In this document: piece after piece, positions 35,201-45,833 of the stretch
Position numbering within the stretch: position 1 is the stretch's first letter
Layout of the letters: each line of letters begins with the position of its first letter
NCBI GenBank assembly: GCA_013043685.1
Contig: JABDNT010000046.1
Coordinates: 92,439-156,438 of the forward strand
Source: Flavobacteriaceae bacterium
Lineage (GTDB): Bacteria > Bacteroidota > Bacteroidia > Flavobacteriales > Flavobacteriaceae
DNA: 64,000 bases
Reading direction: 5' to 3'
Program-made: the position numbers and the translations under genes
Notes under the pieces: model-generated
Database searches by the model: none
Told to the model about the DNA's origin: nothing
Seen by the model: only the letters and a program-made list of their open reading frames with translations

Positions 35201-35519
35201 TTATGATTAACGAAATAAGATAAGGCAGTACGATTTGTAACGCAATGATTAGTGTCAGGTTTAAAAGAATTATATAAACACAGAAAAGCCAGTACTTAAA
35301 AATTGGTTGGGCTATAAAGGGCGTATTACAAGTATGAATTTCATGGATAGGATGTGTCTTTAACAGTATGGATATATGCCGTTCTTCAAAAGAGTCACAG
35401 TGTTCAGAAATCGCTGATGCATACATTATTATCGTTGTAATAAACTGAAAAGCACATTACTAAACATAATTTTTTGATTGAACAGTTAAAGAATTATAAA
35501 TTAGCAAAAAGCATTTTTC
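35201..35519. other. Intergenic region before the histidine kinase gene
   Basis: 319 bp, AT-rich. An 85-codon minus-strand ORF (35169-35426) crosses most of it, but it overlaps the GyrI-like start and is not convincing. I see no strong hairpin or exact TAnnTTTG box. Confidence 0.4.
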
Positions 35520-37451
35520 ATGGCAAAACTGATCCATTTTACGCTGGCGATCCTAACTTTTACTCAGTTTTACGGGCAAAATATTGACAGTCTGAAGCAA
35601 ATCATCCAATCCTCTAATGACATTGAAGCAAAATCAAGCGCCTACAAGGCCATTACGAACTACTATCGCCGTGGAGATTCTGTAATATTTAAAAGATACC
35701 TGACTGAGGGAATAATCTATGCACATGAAATAAATGATACGGAGACAGAACTGCAACTAGGGTTTTTGAATTGTAAAAGACTTTATTCATTAGGAGCGTA
35801 CAAAAAAATGATCACCGGGATAGATTCCCTAATACCCATGTCGAAGCAGCTTGGATTAAACGAATTACAAGGGGATCTGCTTAATTATAAAGGCAATGCC
35901 TATTCCAACCTGTCAGATTACACCAATGCTGCCGTAACATTTATTGAATACCTCGCTGTGGCTCAGGCATTGCCGGATAACACCAGGCCTGTAGCAATGG
36001 CTAACAACAACATTGGAATGGCCTTTTTGAATATGGAACGCTTCGATCAGGCTATTCTTTACCTAAACAGATCTCTGGAGAATCAGTCGGAATTTGATTC
36101 GGATTTTAAAGCACATACTTACTGGAATCTCGGAATATGTTATATGGAAAAGGAAATGTATGAGGAAGCATTGGATATTCTTAAGTTAGGTGTTGCCGAA
36201 GCAGAACGAAAAGGCGATAGGTATGCAGCGGCAGGAAACCAACTATGTGTTGGCTCCGTCTATTTAAGACAGGATTCATTCGAAAAAGGAATAACAGCTT
36301 ATAGAGAGGCGTATGAGATGAGTACCAAATCCAACCTGGAACCTTTTAAGGTCATAGAAGCACTAAACGGCCTGATCCACGCCTATAATCAACTATCACG
36401 TCCTCTGGAAGCACAGCAATATATACGGCTGGCTGATAGTATAACCGATCACCATAATCTATCTGACCTGAGAAACCGGGAATTTTTGTTTCAAAAGGGT
36501 GCAAATCTATTGCAATTAGGAAGGCCTCAGGAAGCGGATGCTGTGTTCAAGCGTTATTCAAGAGCCGTTGACAGCCTGCAGAACAAGGAGAACATGCAAA
36601 TCATTCAGACCAAGGAGACCGAGTTCAGAACTAAGGAAAAAGAGCGGATGTTAGAACTGCAGCAGGCAGACCTGGATTTCCAGCGATTGTTAAATATTCT
36701 CTTAGGAGTAGGAACAGTTTTCCTTGTCCTAATAGCCTTCCTGGTATTACGACAACAAAGACTTAAAATAAGGCATCAGAAGCAAGAACAAGAACTTAAA
36801 GAGGCATTACAAACCGTTGCGATGAATAAGAAACTGGAAGATCAGCGCTTGAGAATTGCGAAGGAGCTACACGATAATATTGGGTCGCAATTAACGTATC
36901 TCGCCAGTGCAGCCCAAAACATTGGAATTGGAATGAAGAAAGTGCCTTCAGAAGTAACAGAAAATAAGTTAAAGGATCTATCCGATTTTAGCCAGGAGGC
37001 CATTGCCGATCTTCGCGATACCATCTGGGTGATGAACCGGAGTCTAATTTCCTGGGAGGACCTGGCAGAACGCATTAGATATTTAGCCCATAAGGTTTCT
37101 AACACAACAGGTATTCAAGTCAACGTAAAAAAAGAAGGAGATAATGATACTGCACTAAATCCCGCCCAAACCATGAACATTTTTCGTATCATACAGGAAG
37201 CAGTAAATAACGCTGTGAAGCACGCTCAGGCTAAGGAAATTTGTATAAGGTTAGAAGTAGGCCCCCCTTCCTTTATTGAAATTCAAGATGACGGTAAAGG
37301 CTACGATTCTCAAAATATCAGCTCGAGTAGCAGTGGATTGCGAAATATGCAATCAAGAGCCGATAAATTAGATGCCTCCCTGGACATTACGAGTTCTGAA
37401 AAAGGCACTAAAGTAAGATTAGAGATCTCCGATTTACAGGATGCGGTTTAA
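35520..37451 (+). CDS. TPR sensor histidine kinase (HisKA_3 type)
   Basis: 643 residues. The signal peptide ends QFYGQ. Residues about 90-330 are helical repeats of TPR type (GLNELQGDLLNYKGNAYSNL, IYLNRSLENQ-like units), located in the periplasm. A membrane helix spans about 391-411 (LLNILLGVGTVFLVLIAFLV). The cytoplasmic kinase has the HisKA_3 phosphoacceptor in IAKELHDNIGSQLTYLA (H451) and HATPase motifs (IFRIIQEAVNNAVKHA, DDGKGYD, SSGLRNMQSRA). Such kinases usually act with a LuxR-type response regulator, but none lies next to it, so it is an orphan in this window. It converges with the VPS10-type gene at 37534. Confidence 0.9.
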   Translation: MAKLIHFTLAILTFTQFYGQNIDSLKQIIQSSNDIEAKSSAYKAITNYYRRGDSVIFKRYLTEGIIYAHEINDTETELQLGFLNCKRLYSLGAYKKMITGIDSLIPMSKQLGLNELQGDLLNYKGNAYSNLSDYTNAAVTFIEYLAVAQALPDNTRPVAMANNNIGMAFLNMERFDQAILYLNRSLENQSEFDSDFKAHTYWNLGICYMEKEMYEEALDILKLGVAEAERKGDRYAAAGNQLCVGSVYLRQDSFEKGITAYREAYEMSTKSNLEPFKVIEALNGLIHAYNQLSRPLEAQQYIRLADSITDHHNLSDLRNREFLFQKGANLLQLGRPQEADAVFKRYSRAVDSLQNKENMQIIQTKETEFRTKEKERMLELQQADLDFQRLLNILLGVGTVFLVLIAFLVLRQQRLKIRHQKQEQELKEALQTVAMNKKLEDQRLRIAKELHDNIGSQLTYLASAAQNIGIGMKKVPSEVTENKLKDLSDFSQEAIADLRDTIWVMNRSLISWEDLAERIRYLAHKVSNTTGIQVNVKKEGDNDTALNPAQTMNIFRIIQEAVNNAVKHAQAKEICIRLEVGPPSFIEIQDDGKGYDSQNISSSSSGLRNMQSRADKLDASLDITSSEKGTKVRLEISDLQDAV

Positions 37452-37533
37452 GACCAGAGTGTATAACGCCTGAAACAAATTATATTACATCTTACAAGAA
37501 GTCTTATAGATAGAGGAACCCCATATAAAGTCA

Positions 37534-40500
37534 TTACTCGAGGCTAATAGCCCCGTAACCTGCATCCCATAACTTCTTATTAAAGAGGGGCAGTTTGGTT
37601 TTCAGTAAAGCATTGGCTGTTGCCCGCAATCCCTGCCATTGGGCATCCAGTTCGGATTTACGGTCCTTATTCGGTTGATTCACGCGAGGCAAGCTGCTGC
37701 TTGTTTGGTTCATAAGGAATAAATACTCCGCAGTAAACTTATTCTCAAAATTTTCCACATCATCGTACGCCTGGGATCTTCGCTGCACCATTTTCTCATC
37801 CCAGTTTTTAAGTTCTTTTACAAGAGCTTCTCCTTCTGAAACCAAATCCGGGTGAATTCCTTTACTTTTAAATTCTTTCAACAGCCCTGAAATTTCAGTT
37901 TCAGCCTTTTTTAAAAGATTCACCCTGTCATGCATTTCGGTAACATTTCCTTCCACTTCACTCATAAAAGCATCGTACTCCTGGTAAACGGCAGGAGCGA
38001 TGTTGTATTTTGGATTTGGGTTTATAACAGCCTGACTAGAAAGGACTTGACCATTATAATTAAAAGTAACAGTATAAGTACCTGGAATGACTTTATGACC
38101 TCTGAATCCAGCTTCAATATAAACACCCGGAACACCAGGAACTATTTCATGTCGCATATTCCAAACGAAGCGGTTCAGTCCTTTTTTATAGGACAATGTA
38201 GGAGCTCGTGGAGCGCCACCACCTTGGTGTGGAATGTAATTCTCATCTTTTTTAGAACTGTAACTATTGATCACTTTGCCTTCGGAGTTTGTAACCGTCA
38301 TTGTAAGTTCTGAATCTTCTGGGACTTCGGGGAGATAGTAATATAATTCTATGCCATTAGCCGGATTGATCCCCTCAAAATCCTGCATCCCCGTAAAAGC
38401 ATCATTGTTGCCACTTAATGAACTACCCCAGTTACCGTAGTAGATAGGTTCGGGCTCGTATAGTTTAGCCGACTGATTACCCGGGTCATATTGCGACAGT
38501 AAAGAAAGATTATCCAGTATCCAAAAAGACCTGCCTGAAGTAGCGACTACAAGGTCGTTGTCATGTACTTTCAGATCTGTGATAGGTGTGACAGGCAGGT
38601 TACGCTGAAATGATTCCCATGATCTTCCGTCATTGAAAGAAATATAGACGCCCAATTCTGTACCGGCGTATAACATTCCTTTTTTAGTTTCGTCCTCCCG
38701 AACTACACGGGTATAGGCACCATTGGGTATACCGGAACTTATGTTTGTCCAGGAATTGCCATAATCATTGCTCTTGTATAAAGCTGGCGTATAATCCCCC
38801 AACTTGTATTTGGTTGTCGCTATATACACCGTTGCCGGGTCGTGAGGGGAGACCTCAATCGCATTTACCAGGGTCTCACCCAGGTTCTTTGGGGTGATAT
38901 TTTGCCAGCTTTGGCCGTTGTTACGTGTAATGTATACATAGCCATCATCACTTCCTGTGTAAAAAACGCCTTTTTCGTGTTGCGACTCCACCATATAACT
39001 AATGGTACCATAATTCTCTGCTCCTACAGCCTCATTGGTATAGGGGCCACCGCCTTTCCCCTGTTTTTCGTCCAGGTTCCTGGTAAGGTCGGGGGAAATT
39101 TCACTCCATGACTTACCGAAATCCGTTGATTTCAACACCAGTTGAGCACAATGATAAATAGTATTTGGTTCATGCTGTGACCAGATAATAGGAGCATTCC
39201 AGTTATAAAGGTATTTCATATCTCGGGCGGCCTTGCCGAGGTATTGGATTGGAGCTGCCATTATCTTATTGCTGGCTTTTGTTTCCATATGGAGTACTTC
39301 GATAGTACCTAAATAACTGCCTCCGATGGTGACCTTAGGATCGTCTTTATCAAAGGCCAGGAAAGCACTTTCGCCTCCGGCCGCCCGGGTCCAGTCACTT
39401 ACGGAAATACTGTAATTGCCCATGCTCATGCTCGCTATTCTAACCGAGCTATTATCCTGTTGCCCGCCATAGATATTGTAAGGGTATAAATTGTCTGTAT
39501 TGATCCTGTAGAACTGTGCTGTAGGCATGATGTCCTGGGAGGACCAGCTTTTACCGAAATTAAAAGAAATGGCGGCACCTCCGTCGTTGGCAATCACCAT
39601 ATTGTTGGAATTATTCGGATTGATCCATAAATCGTGATAATCCCCGTGGGTTCCTGTAATTCGTTCCCATGTCTTTCCGGAATCTTTCGATCGCAGGGAA
39701 GGGGCACTTAGCACATATACTGTTTCGTCATCATTCGGATCGGTAAACACCTCTGTATAATACCATGCACGTTGCGTGAGTCTGTTATCACCGCTTACCT
39801 GGGACCAGCTTTTCCCCGCATTGTTCGACAGGTACAGTCCGCTTTGGTCGGTCTGCGTATCACTTTCTATTAGGGCATATACCTTGTCACTGTTACTCCG
39901 GCACACAGAGATTGCCATTTTCCCTAATTCCTTTGGAAGACCCTTTTCAAGACGTTCCCAGGTTTCGCCGGCATCGGTCGATTTGTAAAGTCCGCTGCCA
40001 TCGCCACCACTGATAATTTTCCATGGTGTGCGCTGATGATGCCAGAGAGCAGCATAAAGGACATTAGGATTATTATAATCGATCGATAATTCGGAAGCGC
40101 CCGCGAATGAGTTTACATAAAGTGTCTTTTTCCAGGTAAATCCGCCATCCGTCGATTTATAGACACCCCGCTCTGTGGTAGGAGAAGGATACTTTCCCTG
40201 TGCCGCTACATATACGATATCGGGGTTGGTGGGATGGATCACAATTCGGGAGATCTGTTCCGTAGCTTCTAAACCCATATGATCCCATGTCTTTCCACCA
40301 TCGTTCGATTTGTATACCCCATCGCCATAGGAAGTCATCACACCCCGAATAGCGTGTTCACCCATTCCGCAATACAAAATATTAGGATTGCTTTCTGAAA
40401 CCGCCACGGCACCTACCGAACCTGTTTTGAAGAAACCATCACTAATATTCTTCCAGTGGGATCCGGCATCTTCGGTCTTCCATAAACCACCTCCTGTAGT

Positions 40501-40674
40501 ACCCATATAATAGGTGAGAGGATCGTTCACAACACCGGTAGCTGAAACTGAACGCCCGCCGCGATAGGGACCAATGTTTCTGTATTTCATAGATGAGAAG
40601 TATTCGTTTGCTTCCTGGCCAAATAGCGCGACCGTAGTGAGAAATGTTATGAATAGGGTTGTGGTCAGTTTCAT
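37534..40674 (-). CDS. VPS10/sortilin-type propeller protein, subtype B (copy 1)
   Basis: 1046 residues. The signal peptide ends TVALFGQ. The first propeller opens [20 protein letters not shown], and Asp-box turns recur ([37 protein letters not shown]). A two-propeller core is followed by a strand-rich segment ([16 protein letters not shown]), then a helical C-terminus with a [15 protein letters not shown] coiled region. There is no T9SS domain. It is closest to the 1006-residue copy that is divergently transcribed from the same 126-147 bp spacer, suggesting local duplication with inversion. A TATTTTTA box lies upstream. Confidence 0.85.
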   Translation of the reverse strand: MKLTTTLFITFLTTVALFGQEANEYFSSMKYRNIGPYRGGRSVSATGVVNDPLTYYMGTTGGGLWKTEDAGSHWKNISDGFFKTGSVGAVAVSESNPNILYCGMGEHAIRGVMTSYGDGVYKSNDGGKTWDHMGLEATEQISRIVIHPTNPDIVYVAAQGKYPSPTTERGVYKSTDGGFTWKKTLYVNSFAGASELSIDYNNPNVLYAALWHHQRTPWKIISGGDGSGLYKSTDAGETWERLEKGLPKELGKMAISVCRSNSDKVYALIESDTQTDQSGLYLSNNAGKSWSQVSGDNRLTQRAWYYTEVFTDPNDDETVYVLSAPSLRSKDSGKTWERITGTHGDYHDLWINPNNSNNMVIANDGGAAISFNFGKSWSSQDIMPTAQFYRINTDNLYPYNIYGGQQDNSSVRIASMSMGNYSISVSDWTRAAGGESAFLAFDKDDPKVTIGGSYLGTIEVLHMETKASNKIMAAPIQYLGKAARDMKYLYNWNAPIIWSQHEPNTIYHCAQLVLKSTDFGKSWSEISPDLTRNLDEKQGKGGGPYTNEAVGAENYGTISYMVESQHEKGVFYTGSDDGYVYITRNNGQSWQNITPKNLGETLVNAIEVSPHDPATVYIATTKYKLGDYTPALYKSNDYGNSWTNISSGIPNGAYTRVVREDETKKGMLYAGTELGVYISFNDGRSWESFQRNLPVTPITDLKVHDNDLVVATSGRSFWILDNLSLLSQYDPGNQSAKLYEPEPIYYGNWGSSLSGNNDAFTGMQDFEGINPANGIELYYYLPEVPEDSELTMTVTNSEGKVINSYSSKKDENYIPHQGGGAPRAPTLSYKKGLNRFVWNMRHEIVPGVPGVYIEAGFRGHKVIPGTYTVTFNYNGQVLSSQAVINPNPKYNIAPAVYQEYDAFMSEVEGNVTEMHDRVNLLKKAETEISGLLKEFKSKGIHPDLVSEGEALVKELKNWDEKMVQRRSQAYDDVENFENKFTAEYLFLMNQTSSSLPRVNQPNKDRKSELDAQWQGLRATANALLKTKLPLFNKKLWDAGYGAISLE

Positions 40675-40694
40675 TGAGATAAAATTTTGAAGCC

Positions 40695-40702
40695 TAAAAA
40701 TA
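40695..40702 (-). promoter_or_regulatory. Putative -7 element TATTTTTA
   Basis: Minus-strand TATTTTTA, 21 bp before the ATG of the 1046-residue propeller protein. Confidence 0.35.
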
Positions 40703-40785
40703 CGGGAAAAGAGCGAATATGTTCATATAATAACAAAATCTAAATTACATGATTTGACAGTTACAACGAATGAGGCAATTTTAAT

Positions 40786-40793
40786 TATCTTTA
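40786..40793 (+). promoter_or_regulatory. Putative -7 element TATCTTTA
   Basis: TATCTTTA lies 7 bp before the track's ATG at 40801. This makes that ATG nearly leaderless and favours the ATG at 40822 as the true start. Confidence 0.4.
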
Positions 40794-40821
40794 AGAACGA
40801 ATGAATTCACATTGCCATCTT

Positions 40822-43800
40822 ATGAAATTTAGACCGAACACTGTTCAATTTCTTCTATCATTATTTTTTGCAACCACTTTAACAGCTCAGGATTTCGAGG
40901 CCTTACAGTACCGAACCGTAGGGCCGGAACGGGGAGGCCGTGTTACCACGGTAACCGGAACACCTATGGAGCCTGGTACATTCTATCTTGGTGCCACTGG
41001 AGGTGGGGTCTGGAAATCGGAAGACTACGGGACTACATGGAACAATGTATCCGATGGTTTTTTTGAAACCCCTTCCATTGGCGCCATTGAAGTAGCTGTT
41101 AACGATCCGAACATAGTGTATGTAGGGACAGGGTCGGACGGTTTACGTTCCAATGTGATCAGTGGTAAAGGTGTGTATAGGTCTATAGATTCGGGGAAGA
41201 CCTGGGAGCATATCGGACTTAGAGAAGTTGGACAGATAGGCGCGCTGGAAATAGATCCTACGAATAACAATGTTGTCTGGGTAGCGGCTATTGGTAATGC
41301 CTTCAGGTCTAATCCCGAAAGAGGTATTTATAAAACCATGGATGGTGGTAAGAACTGGGAGAAGGTATTGTTTGTTTCGGACAAGGTTGGATTTTCAGAC
41401 CTGGAACTACTTCCCGGAAATCCAAATATAGTGTATGCTGCGGCCTGGAAAGCAGAGCGAAAACCCTGGACGATCATTTCGGGAGGAAAAAATAATGAAG
41501 GCGGCATCTATAAATCTATTAATGGTGGAAAGGATTGGATAAAACTTGAAAACGGATTACCCCAGGGTCTCATCGGCAAGATCGATCTGGCCGTATCCCC
41601 GGTAGACTCCAGCATTCTTTATGCTGTGATCGAAGCGCCCGATGATGAAGGAGGCCTTTATAAATCGGTGGACCAGGGAAAGACCTTTAAACAAATCTCT
41701 GATAACAAAGGGCTGGTGAACCGTCCTTTTTATTATACCAACATTGAATTAGATCCTACGAATCCGGACATAGTATACTCTAATGCAAATCCACTATTAA
41801 AATCTGTAGATGGTGGAAAGACCTGGGACCGAATGAGCGTTCCGCATGGAGATAACCATGATATCTGGATCAATCCAAACAATACTGATTTGCTAATTCA
41901 ATGTAATGACGGCGGAGCGAATGTGAGTATGAATGGAGGCGAGACCTGGTCTACACAATTCAATCAGCCCACCGCAGAATTATACCAGGTGGAAGTAGAC
42001 GATCAATACCCTTACTGGTTATATGCAGGGATGCAGGATAACTCATCCACCATCGCTGTTCCCAGTTTTCCTCCCTATTCGATTCAGTATCCCGGGAGAG
42101 GTTGGATCCTCAATACAGGGGGCTGTGAAACAGGTCCGGGAGTGCCTAAACCAGGTAATCATAATATTGTTTATGCCAATTGCAAAGGACGATTCAGTGT
42201 TTTTGATAAACGTACCGGAACCGAGAAAGGATACTACGTAGGGGCTTCCAACATTTACGGCCACAATCCGAAGGACCTGGAATACCGTTTCCAGCGAGTA
42301 GCACCTATACATGTGTCTCCTCACGATCCTGATGTGGTGTATCACGGCTCACAATTCGTCCATAAAACGGTAAATGACGGATTGGCCTGGGAAACTATTT
42401 CTCCCGATCTCACTGCATTTGAAGCCGATAAGCAGGTTATTTCAGGAAGTCCGATTACGAGGGATATCACCGGGGAAGAATACTATAGCACCATCTATTC
42501 AATCCGTGAATCGAAATTGGTTCCGGGTTTGATCTGGGTAGGATCTAACGATGGCGTAGTATCCTTAACAAAGGATGGTGGCAAAACATGGAGCACCATA
42601 ACCCCAAAAAAGTTACCAAAGGGCGGAAGAGTGGAATCCATTGAACCGTCTCATTTCGATCCTGCCAAAGCCTATATCGTAGTAGACAGGCATTTAATGG
42701 GAGATCCAAAGCCTTATCTATACAAGACCAGCAATTATGGGGAGAACTGGGAGTTGATTTCAGAAGGGATCCCGTCCGATTTCAATGCACGGGTGCTGCG
42801 GGAAGATCCTGCACGACCGGGGTTATTGTTCGCCGGAACCGAATACGGTGTTTTCGTTACATTCGATGACGGAAAAAGCTGGAAGGCATTTCAGCAGAAT
42901 TTACCGGTCACGCCTATTACTGATTTAAAGATTCACAGGGGTGATCTCGTGATAAGTACTATGGGACGTGGTTTCTGGATACTTGATAATATAACTACAC
43001 TTCGTCAGGCACAGGTGAATAATTTGACCGACGCTGCTGTATTATTCAAACCGGATAATACCATACGTTATCGATATCCAAAATCGAGCTGGGGTACTTT
43101 TCCGGAATATCCCAGGCCCGGGGTGATCATCGATTATTATATCCCTGAATCGATTAACGGAGCTGTGCAATTGGAAATCCTGAATGAAAGAGGAGAGGCT
43201 GTAGCCAGTATCTCTGGTGACAGTACTCAGTTAAGATCTTCCGAAGAAAAAGTAGTGGATATGAATATGAGTCAGACCTTCCGCTTTGTAGATAAAAAAC
43301 TGGAATCGAAACCGGGCTTACACCGTTTTCTCTGGGACCTGCGTCAAAAAGGCGCCTGGTCCAAAGAAGAAAAAAGACGATATAAGAATGGGCCCATAGT
43401 CGCGCCGGGGAAATATTCTGTTAAGCTGATGATAGCAGAGAATACCTTAGAACAGTCCTTTGATCTGTTGATGGACCCTCGAGTAATTGCACAGGGTATT
43501 ACCAAAAACGATATTCAAAAGCAATTAACCCTTCAGAATAAAGTGATCGACCTGCTTTCCGAAGCGAGAAAACTACAGGCAGATTTAGAGGATGAATCCA
43601 AGGAGTTAAAAGGAAAGAAAGCCAAAGTAAAAAAAGAACGCCTGGCGAAGGTGGATGCTGTTTTAGAGCAGCTTAAGAATGCTGAAGGCGCGTATCCGCA
43701 GCAAATGCTCGTTTCTCAAATAGGCTATCTGTTGAATATGATAAGCGGAGCCGATCAGCTTCCTGGAAAGGATGCAGAACAGCGTTTTACGGATTTACTA

Positions 43801-43842
43801 TCTGAATTTCAGGGAATTAAGGAAAAGTTGAGAATGCCGTAA
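40822..43842 (+). CDS. VPS10/sortilin-type propeller protein, subtype B (copy 2)
   Basis: 1006 residues from the ATG giving MKFRPNTVQFLLSLFFATTL, chosen over the ATG seven codons earlier because it opens a standard signal peptide ending TLTAQ. The first propeller begins LQYRTVGPERGGRVTTVTG, similar to the divergent neighbour ([16 protein letters not shown]). Asp-box turns recur (KSEDYGTTWNNVS, KTMDGGKNWEKV, KSINGGKDWIKL). The C-terminal third has a strand-rich domain and a lysine-rich coiled coil (LEDESKELKGKKAKVKKERL). It is exported, with no sorting domain. A CocE-type hydrolase gene follows after 109 bp on the same strand and may be functionally linked. Confidence 0.85.
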   Translation: MKFRPNTVQFLLSLFFATTLTAQDFEALQYRTVGPERGGRVTTVTGTPMEPGTFYLGATGGGVWKSEDYGTTWNNVSDGFFETPSIGAIEVAVNDPNIVYVGTGSDGLRSNVISGKGVYRSIDSGKTWEHIGLREVGQIGALEIDPTNNNVVWVAAIGNAFRSNPERGIYKTMDGGKNWEKVLFVSDKVGFSDLELLPGNPNIVYAAAWKAERKPWTIISGGKNNEGGIYKSINGGKDWIKLENGLPQGLIGKIDLAVSPVDSSILYAVIEAPDDEGGLYKSVDQGKTFKQISDNKGLVNRPFYYTNIELDPTNPDIVYSNANPLLKSVDGGKTWDRMSVPHGDNHDIWINPNNTDLLIQCNDGGANVSMNGGETWSTQFNQPTAELYQVEVDDQYPYWLYAGMQDNSSTIAVPSFPPYSIQYPGRGWILNTGGCETGPGVPKPGNHNIVYANCKGRFSVFDKRTGTEKGYYVGASNIYGHNPKDLEYRFQRVAPIHVSPHDPDVVYHGSQFVHKTVNDGLAWETISPDLTAFEADKQVISGSPITRDITGEEYYSTIYSIRESKLVPGLIWVGSNDGVVSLTKDGGKTWSTITPKKLPKGGRVESIEPSHFDPAKAYIVVDRHLMGDPKPYLYKTSNYGENWELISEGIPSDFNARVLREDPARPGLLFAGTEYGVFVTFDDGKSWKAFQQNLPVTPITDLKIHRGDLVISTMGRGFWILDNITTLRQAQVNNLTDAAVLFKPDNTIRYRYPKSSWGTFPEYPRPGVIIDYYIPESINGAVQLEILNERGEAVASISGDSTQLRSSEEKVVDMNMSQTFRFVDKKLESKPGLHRFLWDLRQKGAWSKEEKRRYKNGPIVAPGKYSVKLMIAENTLEQSFDLLMDPRVIAQGITKNDIQKQLTLQNKVIDLLSEARKLQADLEDESKELKGKKAKVKKERLAKVDAVLEQLKNAEGAYPQQMLVSQIGYLLNMISGADQLPGKDAEQRFTDLLSEFQGIKEKLRMP

Positions 43843-43916
43843 GAGGTATCCTACCATTTTCTAAAATAGCTTTACAAATCGAATACTTTATTATACTGAG
43901 TAAAGTCTTTTTTCGG

Positions 43917-43924
43917 TAACTTTA
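43917..43924 (+). promoter_or_regulatory. Putative -7 element TAACTTTA before the CocE gene
   Basis: TAACTTTA (TAnnTTTA) lies 28 bp before the ATG at 43952, suggesting that the hydrolase has its own promoter. Confidence 0.35.
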
Positions 43925-43951
43925 GCGTTTACCAATCAACATACTTCTTTA

Positions 43952-45832
43952 ATGAAAATATTCCGTTTCACCTCACTTGTCATTTTTTTAATATTCACCC
44001 AAATATTTCTCGGCCAGGCGCCGAACGATATTCTCGAAAAGCTTGAAGAAATTGCCATCGTCGATCAAAAAGTCATGATGCCTATGCGGGATGGGGTCCG
44101 ACTTGCGACCGATATCTATCGTCCTAAAACAGATAATCAGGTCCCGATCATTTTTTCTCGCACACCCTACAATTTCAATTCCTGGGGTGACGGCAAACAG
44201 CGTACCTGGACCGCTACTCGTGCATATGAAGCTGTTAAACGTGGCTATGCCTATGTGGTTCAGAATGAACGGGGGCGATATTATTCGGAAGGGGAGTGGG
44301 ATATACTGGGTGTCCCGCTAACTGATGGTTATGACGCGTTTAGCTGGATGAAAGATCAGTCCTGGTCCAACGGAAAAATTGGCACTTATGGTTGTTCCTC
44401 TACAGCAGAATGGCAAATGGCGGTCGCTGCCCTCGATCATCCCTCACATGCGGCCATGGTGCCTCAGGGTTATGGTGCCGGGGTAGGACGAGTTGGCGAT
44501 ATCATGGAACAGGGGAACTGGTACAGGGGTGGAGTAGAACAAATGTTGTTCTTTGCCTGGTTATATGGGGTAGAGCATGATAAATTTAAACCCAGGATCC
44601 CGGCCGGTGCGAGCCAGCAGGACCTTATACGGATTTCGAGATTCTACGACCTGGCGCCCGAGAATCCGCCAGTGGATATGTCGGAAGCCTTGAACCATTT
44701 ACCCATCCAGGATATTCTGAAGAATGTTGGTGGGAAAAAAGAGATCTTTGACAAGATGGTAAGGCGGAAGCCAAACCACCCCGATTGGTACTCAGGTGGT
44801 TTGTATCATGATGATATGGAATTTGGTGTACCCAGCTTTTGGTTTGCCTCCTGGTATGATGTTTCCATTACCCCGAATCTTGCCTTGTTCAATCATGTGC
44901 GAAATAATGCTAAAGATGCCGAGGTCAGGGATAATCAGTACATGGTTATAGCACCAACCTTGCATTGCGGGTATACCCGAGCTGGTAAAAATACGATCGT
45001 AGGGGAGCGCAGCGTAGGCGATGCGCGTTTAAATTATAACGAACAGATCATGGCGTGGTGGGATTACTGGTTGAAGGGTGAGGAGAACGATTTCAAGGAG
45101 AAAACAGCGCGGGTACAATATTATACCATGGGGAGCAACAAGTGGCAGTCGGCAGAGCAATGGCCTCCTGCAGATAGCAAGTTGGTTACCTACTATTTGA
45201 ATAGTAGCGGAGATGCGAATACACTAAATGGAGACGGTACGCTGAGTAAAAAGAAACCTTCCGGGGATAATCCTGATTCTTTCGTGTACGATCCTATGAA
45301 TCCCGTTACTTCCTGGGGAGGGAATGTTTGCTGTACCGGAAATGCGGTAAAAGGAGGCGCTTTCGACCAGCAGGATATGGAGGAACGTGAAGATATATTG
45401 GTGTATACTACAGAGGTACTTTCCGAAGGCGTTGAAGTGACTGGCTTTATCGAATCTACGCTTTATGTTTCGTCAGATGTGAAAGATACCGATTTCACTA
45501 TTAAGCTGATCGATGTATATCCCGACGGAAGGGCTTACAACCTGGATGAAACCATACAAAGGGTGCGCTACAGAGAGGGTTACGACAAGGAAGTTTTTAT
45601 GGAGGAGGGAGAAGTTTATCAAGTGGACCTAACACCCATGGCAACCAGTAATTACTTTGAAAAGGGCCATCGTATCCGAATCGAGGTTTCCAGTAGTAAT
45701 TTCCCGCGTTTTGCTCGTAATTTAAACACAGGGGGTAACAATTATGATGAATCTGAGGGCATTAAAGCCAACAATAAGGTGCATCATTCCAGGAAGTACC
45801 CGTCTCAAATACGGTTACCGATACGGCAATAA
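43952..45832 (+). CDS. CocE/NonD-family exported hydrolase
   Basis: 626 residues with a signal peptide ending IFLGQ. The alpha/beta hydrolase domain shows [20 protein letters not shown] and the nucleophile serine in [20 protein letters not shown], the position used in CocE and alpha-amino-acid ester hydrolases. The C-terminal jelly-roll domain contains [20 protein letters not shown] and [20 protein letters not shown], the X-Pro dipeptidyl-peptidase C-terminal signature. It should cleave esters or peptide bonds in the periplasm or outside the cell. The gene follows the VPS10-type gene on the same strand and converges with a lipoprotein gene 1 bp from its stop. Confidence 0.9.
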   Translation: MKIFRFTSLVIFLIFTQIFLGQAPNDILEKLEEIAIVDQKVMMPMRDGVRLATDIYRPKTDNQVPIIFSRTPYNFNSWGDGKQRTWTATRAYEAVKRGYAYVVQNERGRYYSEGEWDILGVPLTDGYDAFSWMKDQSWSNGKIGTYGCSSTAEWQMAVAALDHPSHAAMVPQGYGAGVGRVGDIMEQGNWYRGGVEQMLFFAWLYGVEHDKFKPRIPAGASQQDLIRISRFYDLAPENPPVDMSEALNHLPIQDILKNVGGKKEIFDKMVRRKPNHPDWYSGGLYHDDMEFGVPSFWFASWYDVSITPNLALFNHVRNNAKDAEVRDNQYMVIAPTLHCGYTRAGKNTIVGERSVGDARLNYNEQIMAWWDYWLKGEENDFKEKTARVQYYTMGSNKWQSAEQWPPADSKLVTYYLNSSGDANTLNGDGTLSKKKPSGDNPDSFVYDPMNPVTSWGGNVCCTGNAVKGGAFDQQDMEEREDILVYTTEVLSEGVEVTGFIESTLYVSSDVKDTDFTIKLIDVYPDGRAYNLDETIQRVRYREGYDKEVFMEEGEVYQVDLTPMATSNYFEKGHRIRIEVSSSNFPRFARNLNTGGNNYDESEGIKANNKVHHSRKYPSQIRLPIRQ

Positions 45833-45833
45833 G

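Noticed and set aside
35169-35426. 85-codon minus-strand ORF with a hydrophobic stretch upstream of the GyrI-like gene
   Set aside because: It overlaps the GyrI-like start by 32 bp in another frame, its first half has no clear domain pattern, and the hydrophobic part could arise from AT-rich DNA. I did not list it as a gene.
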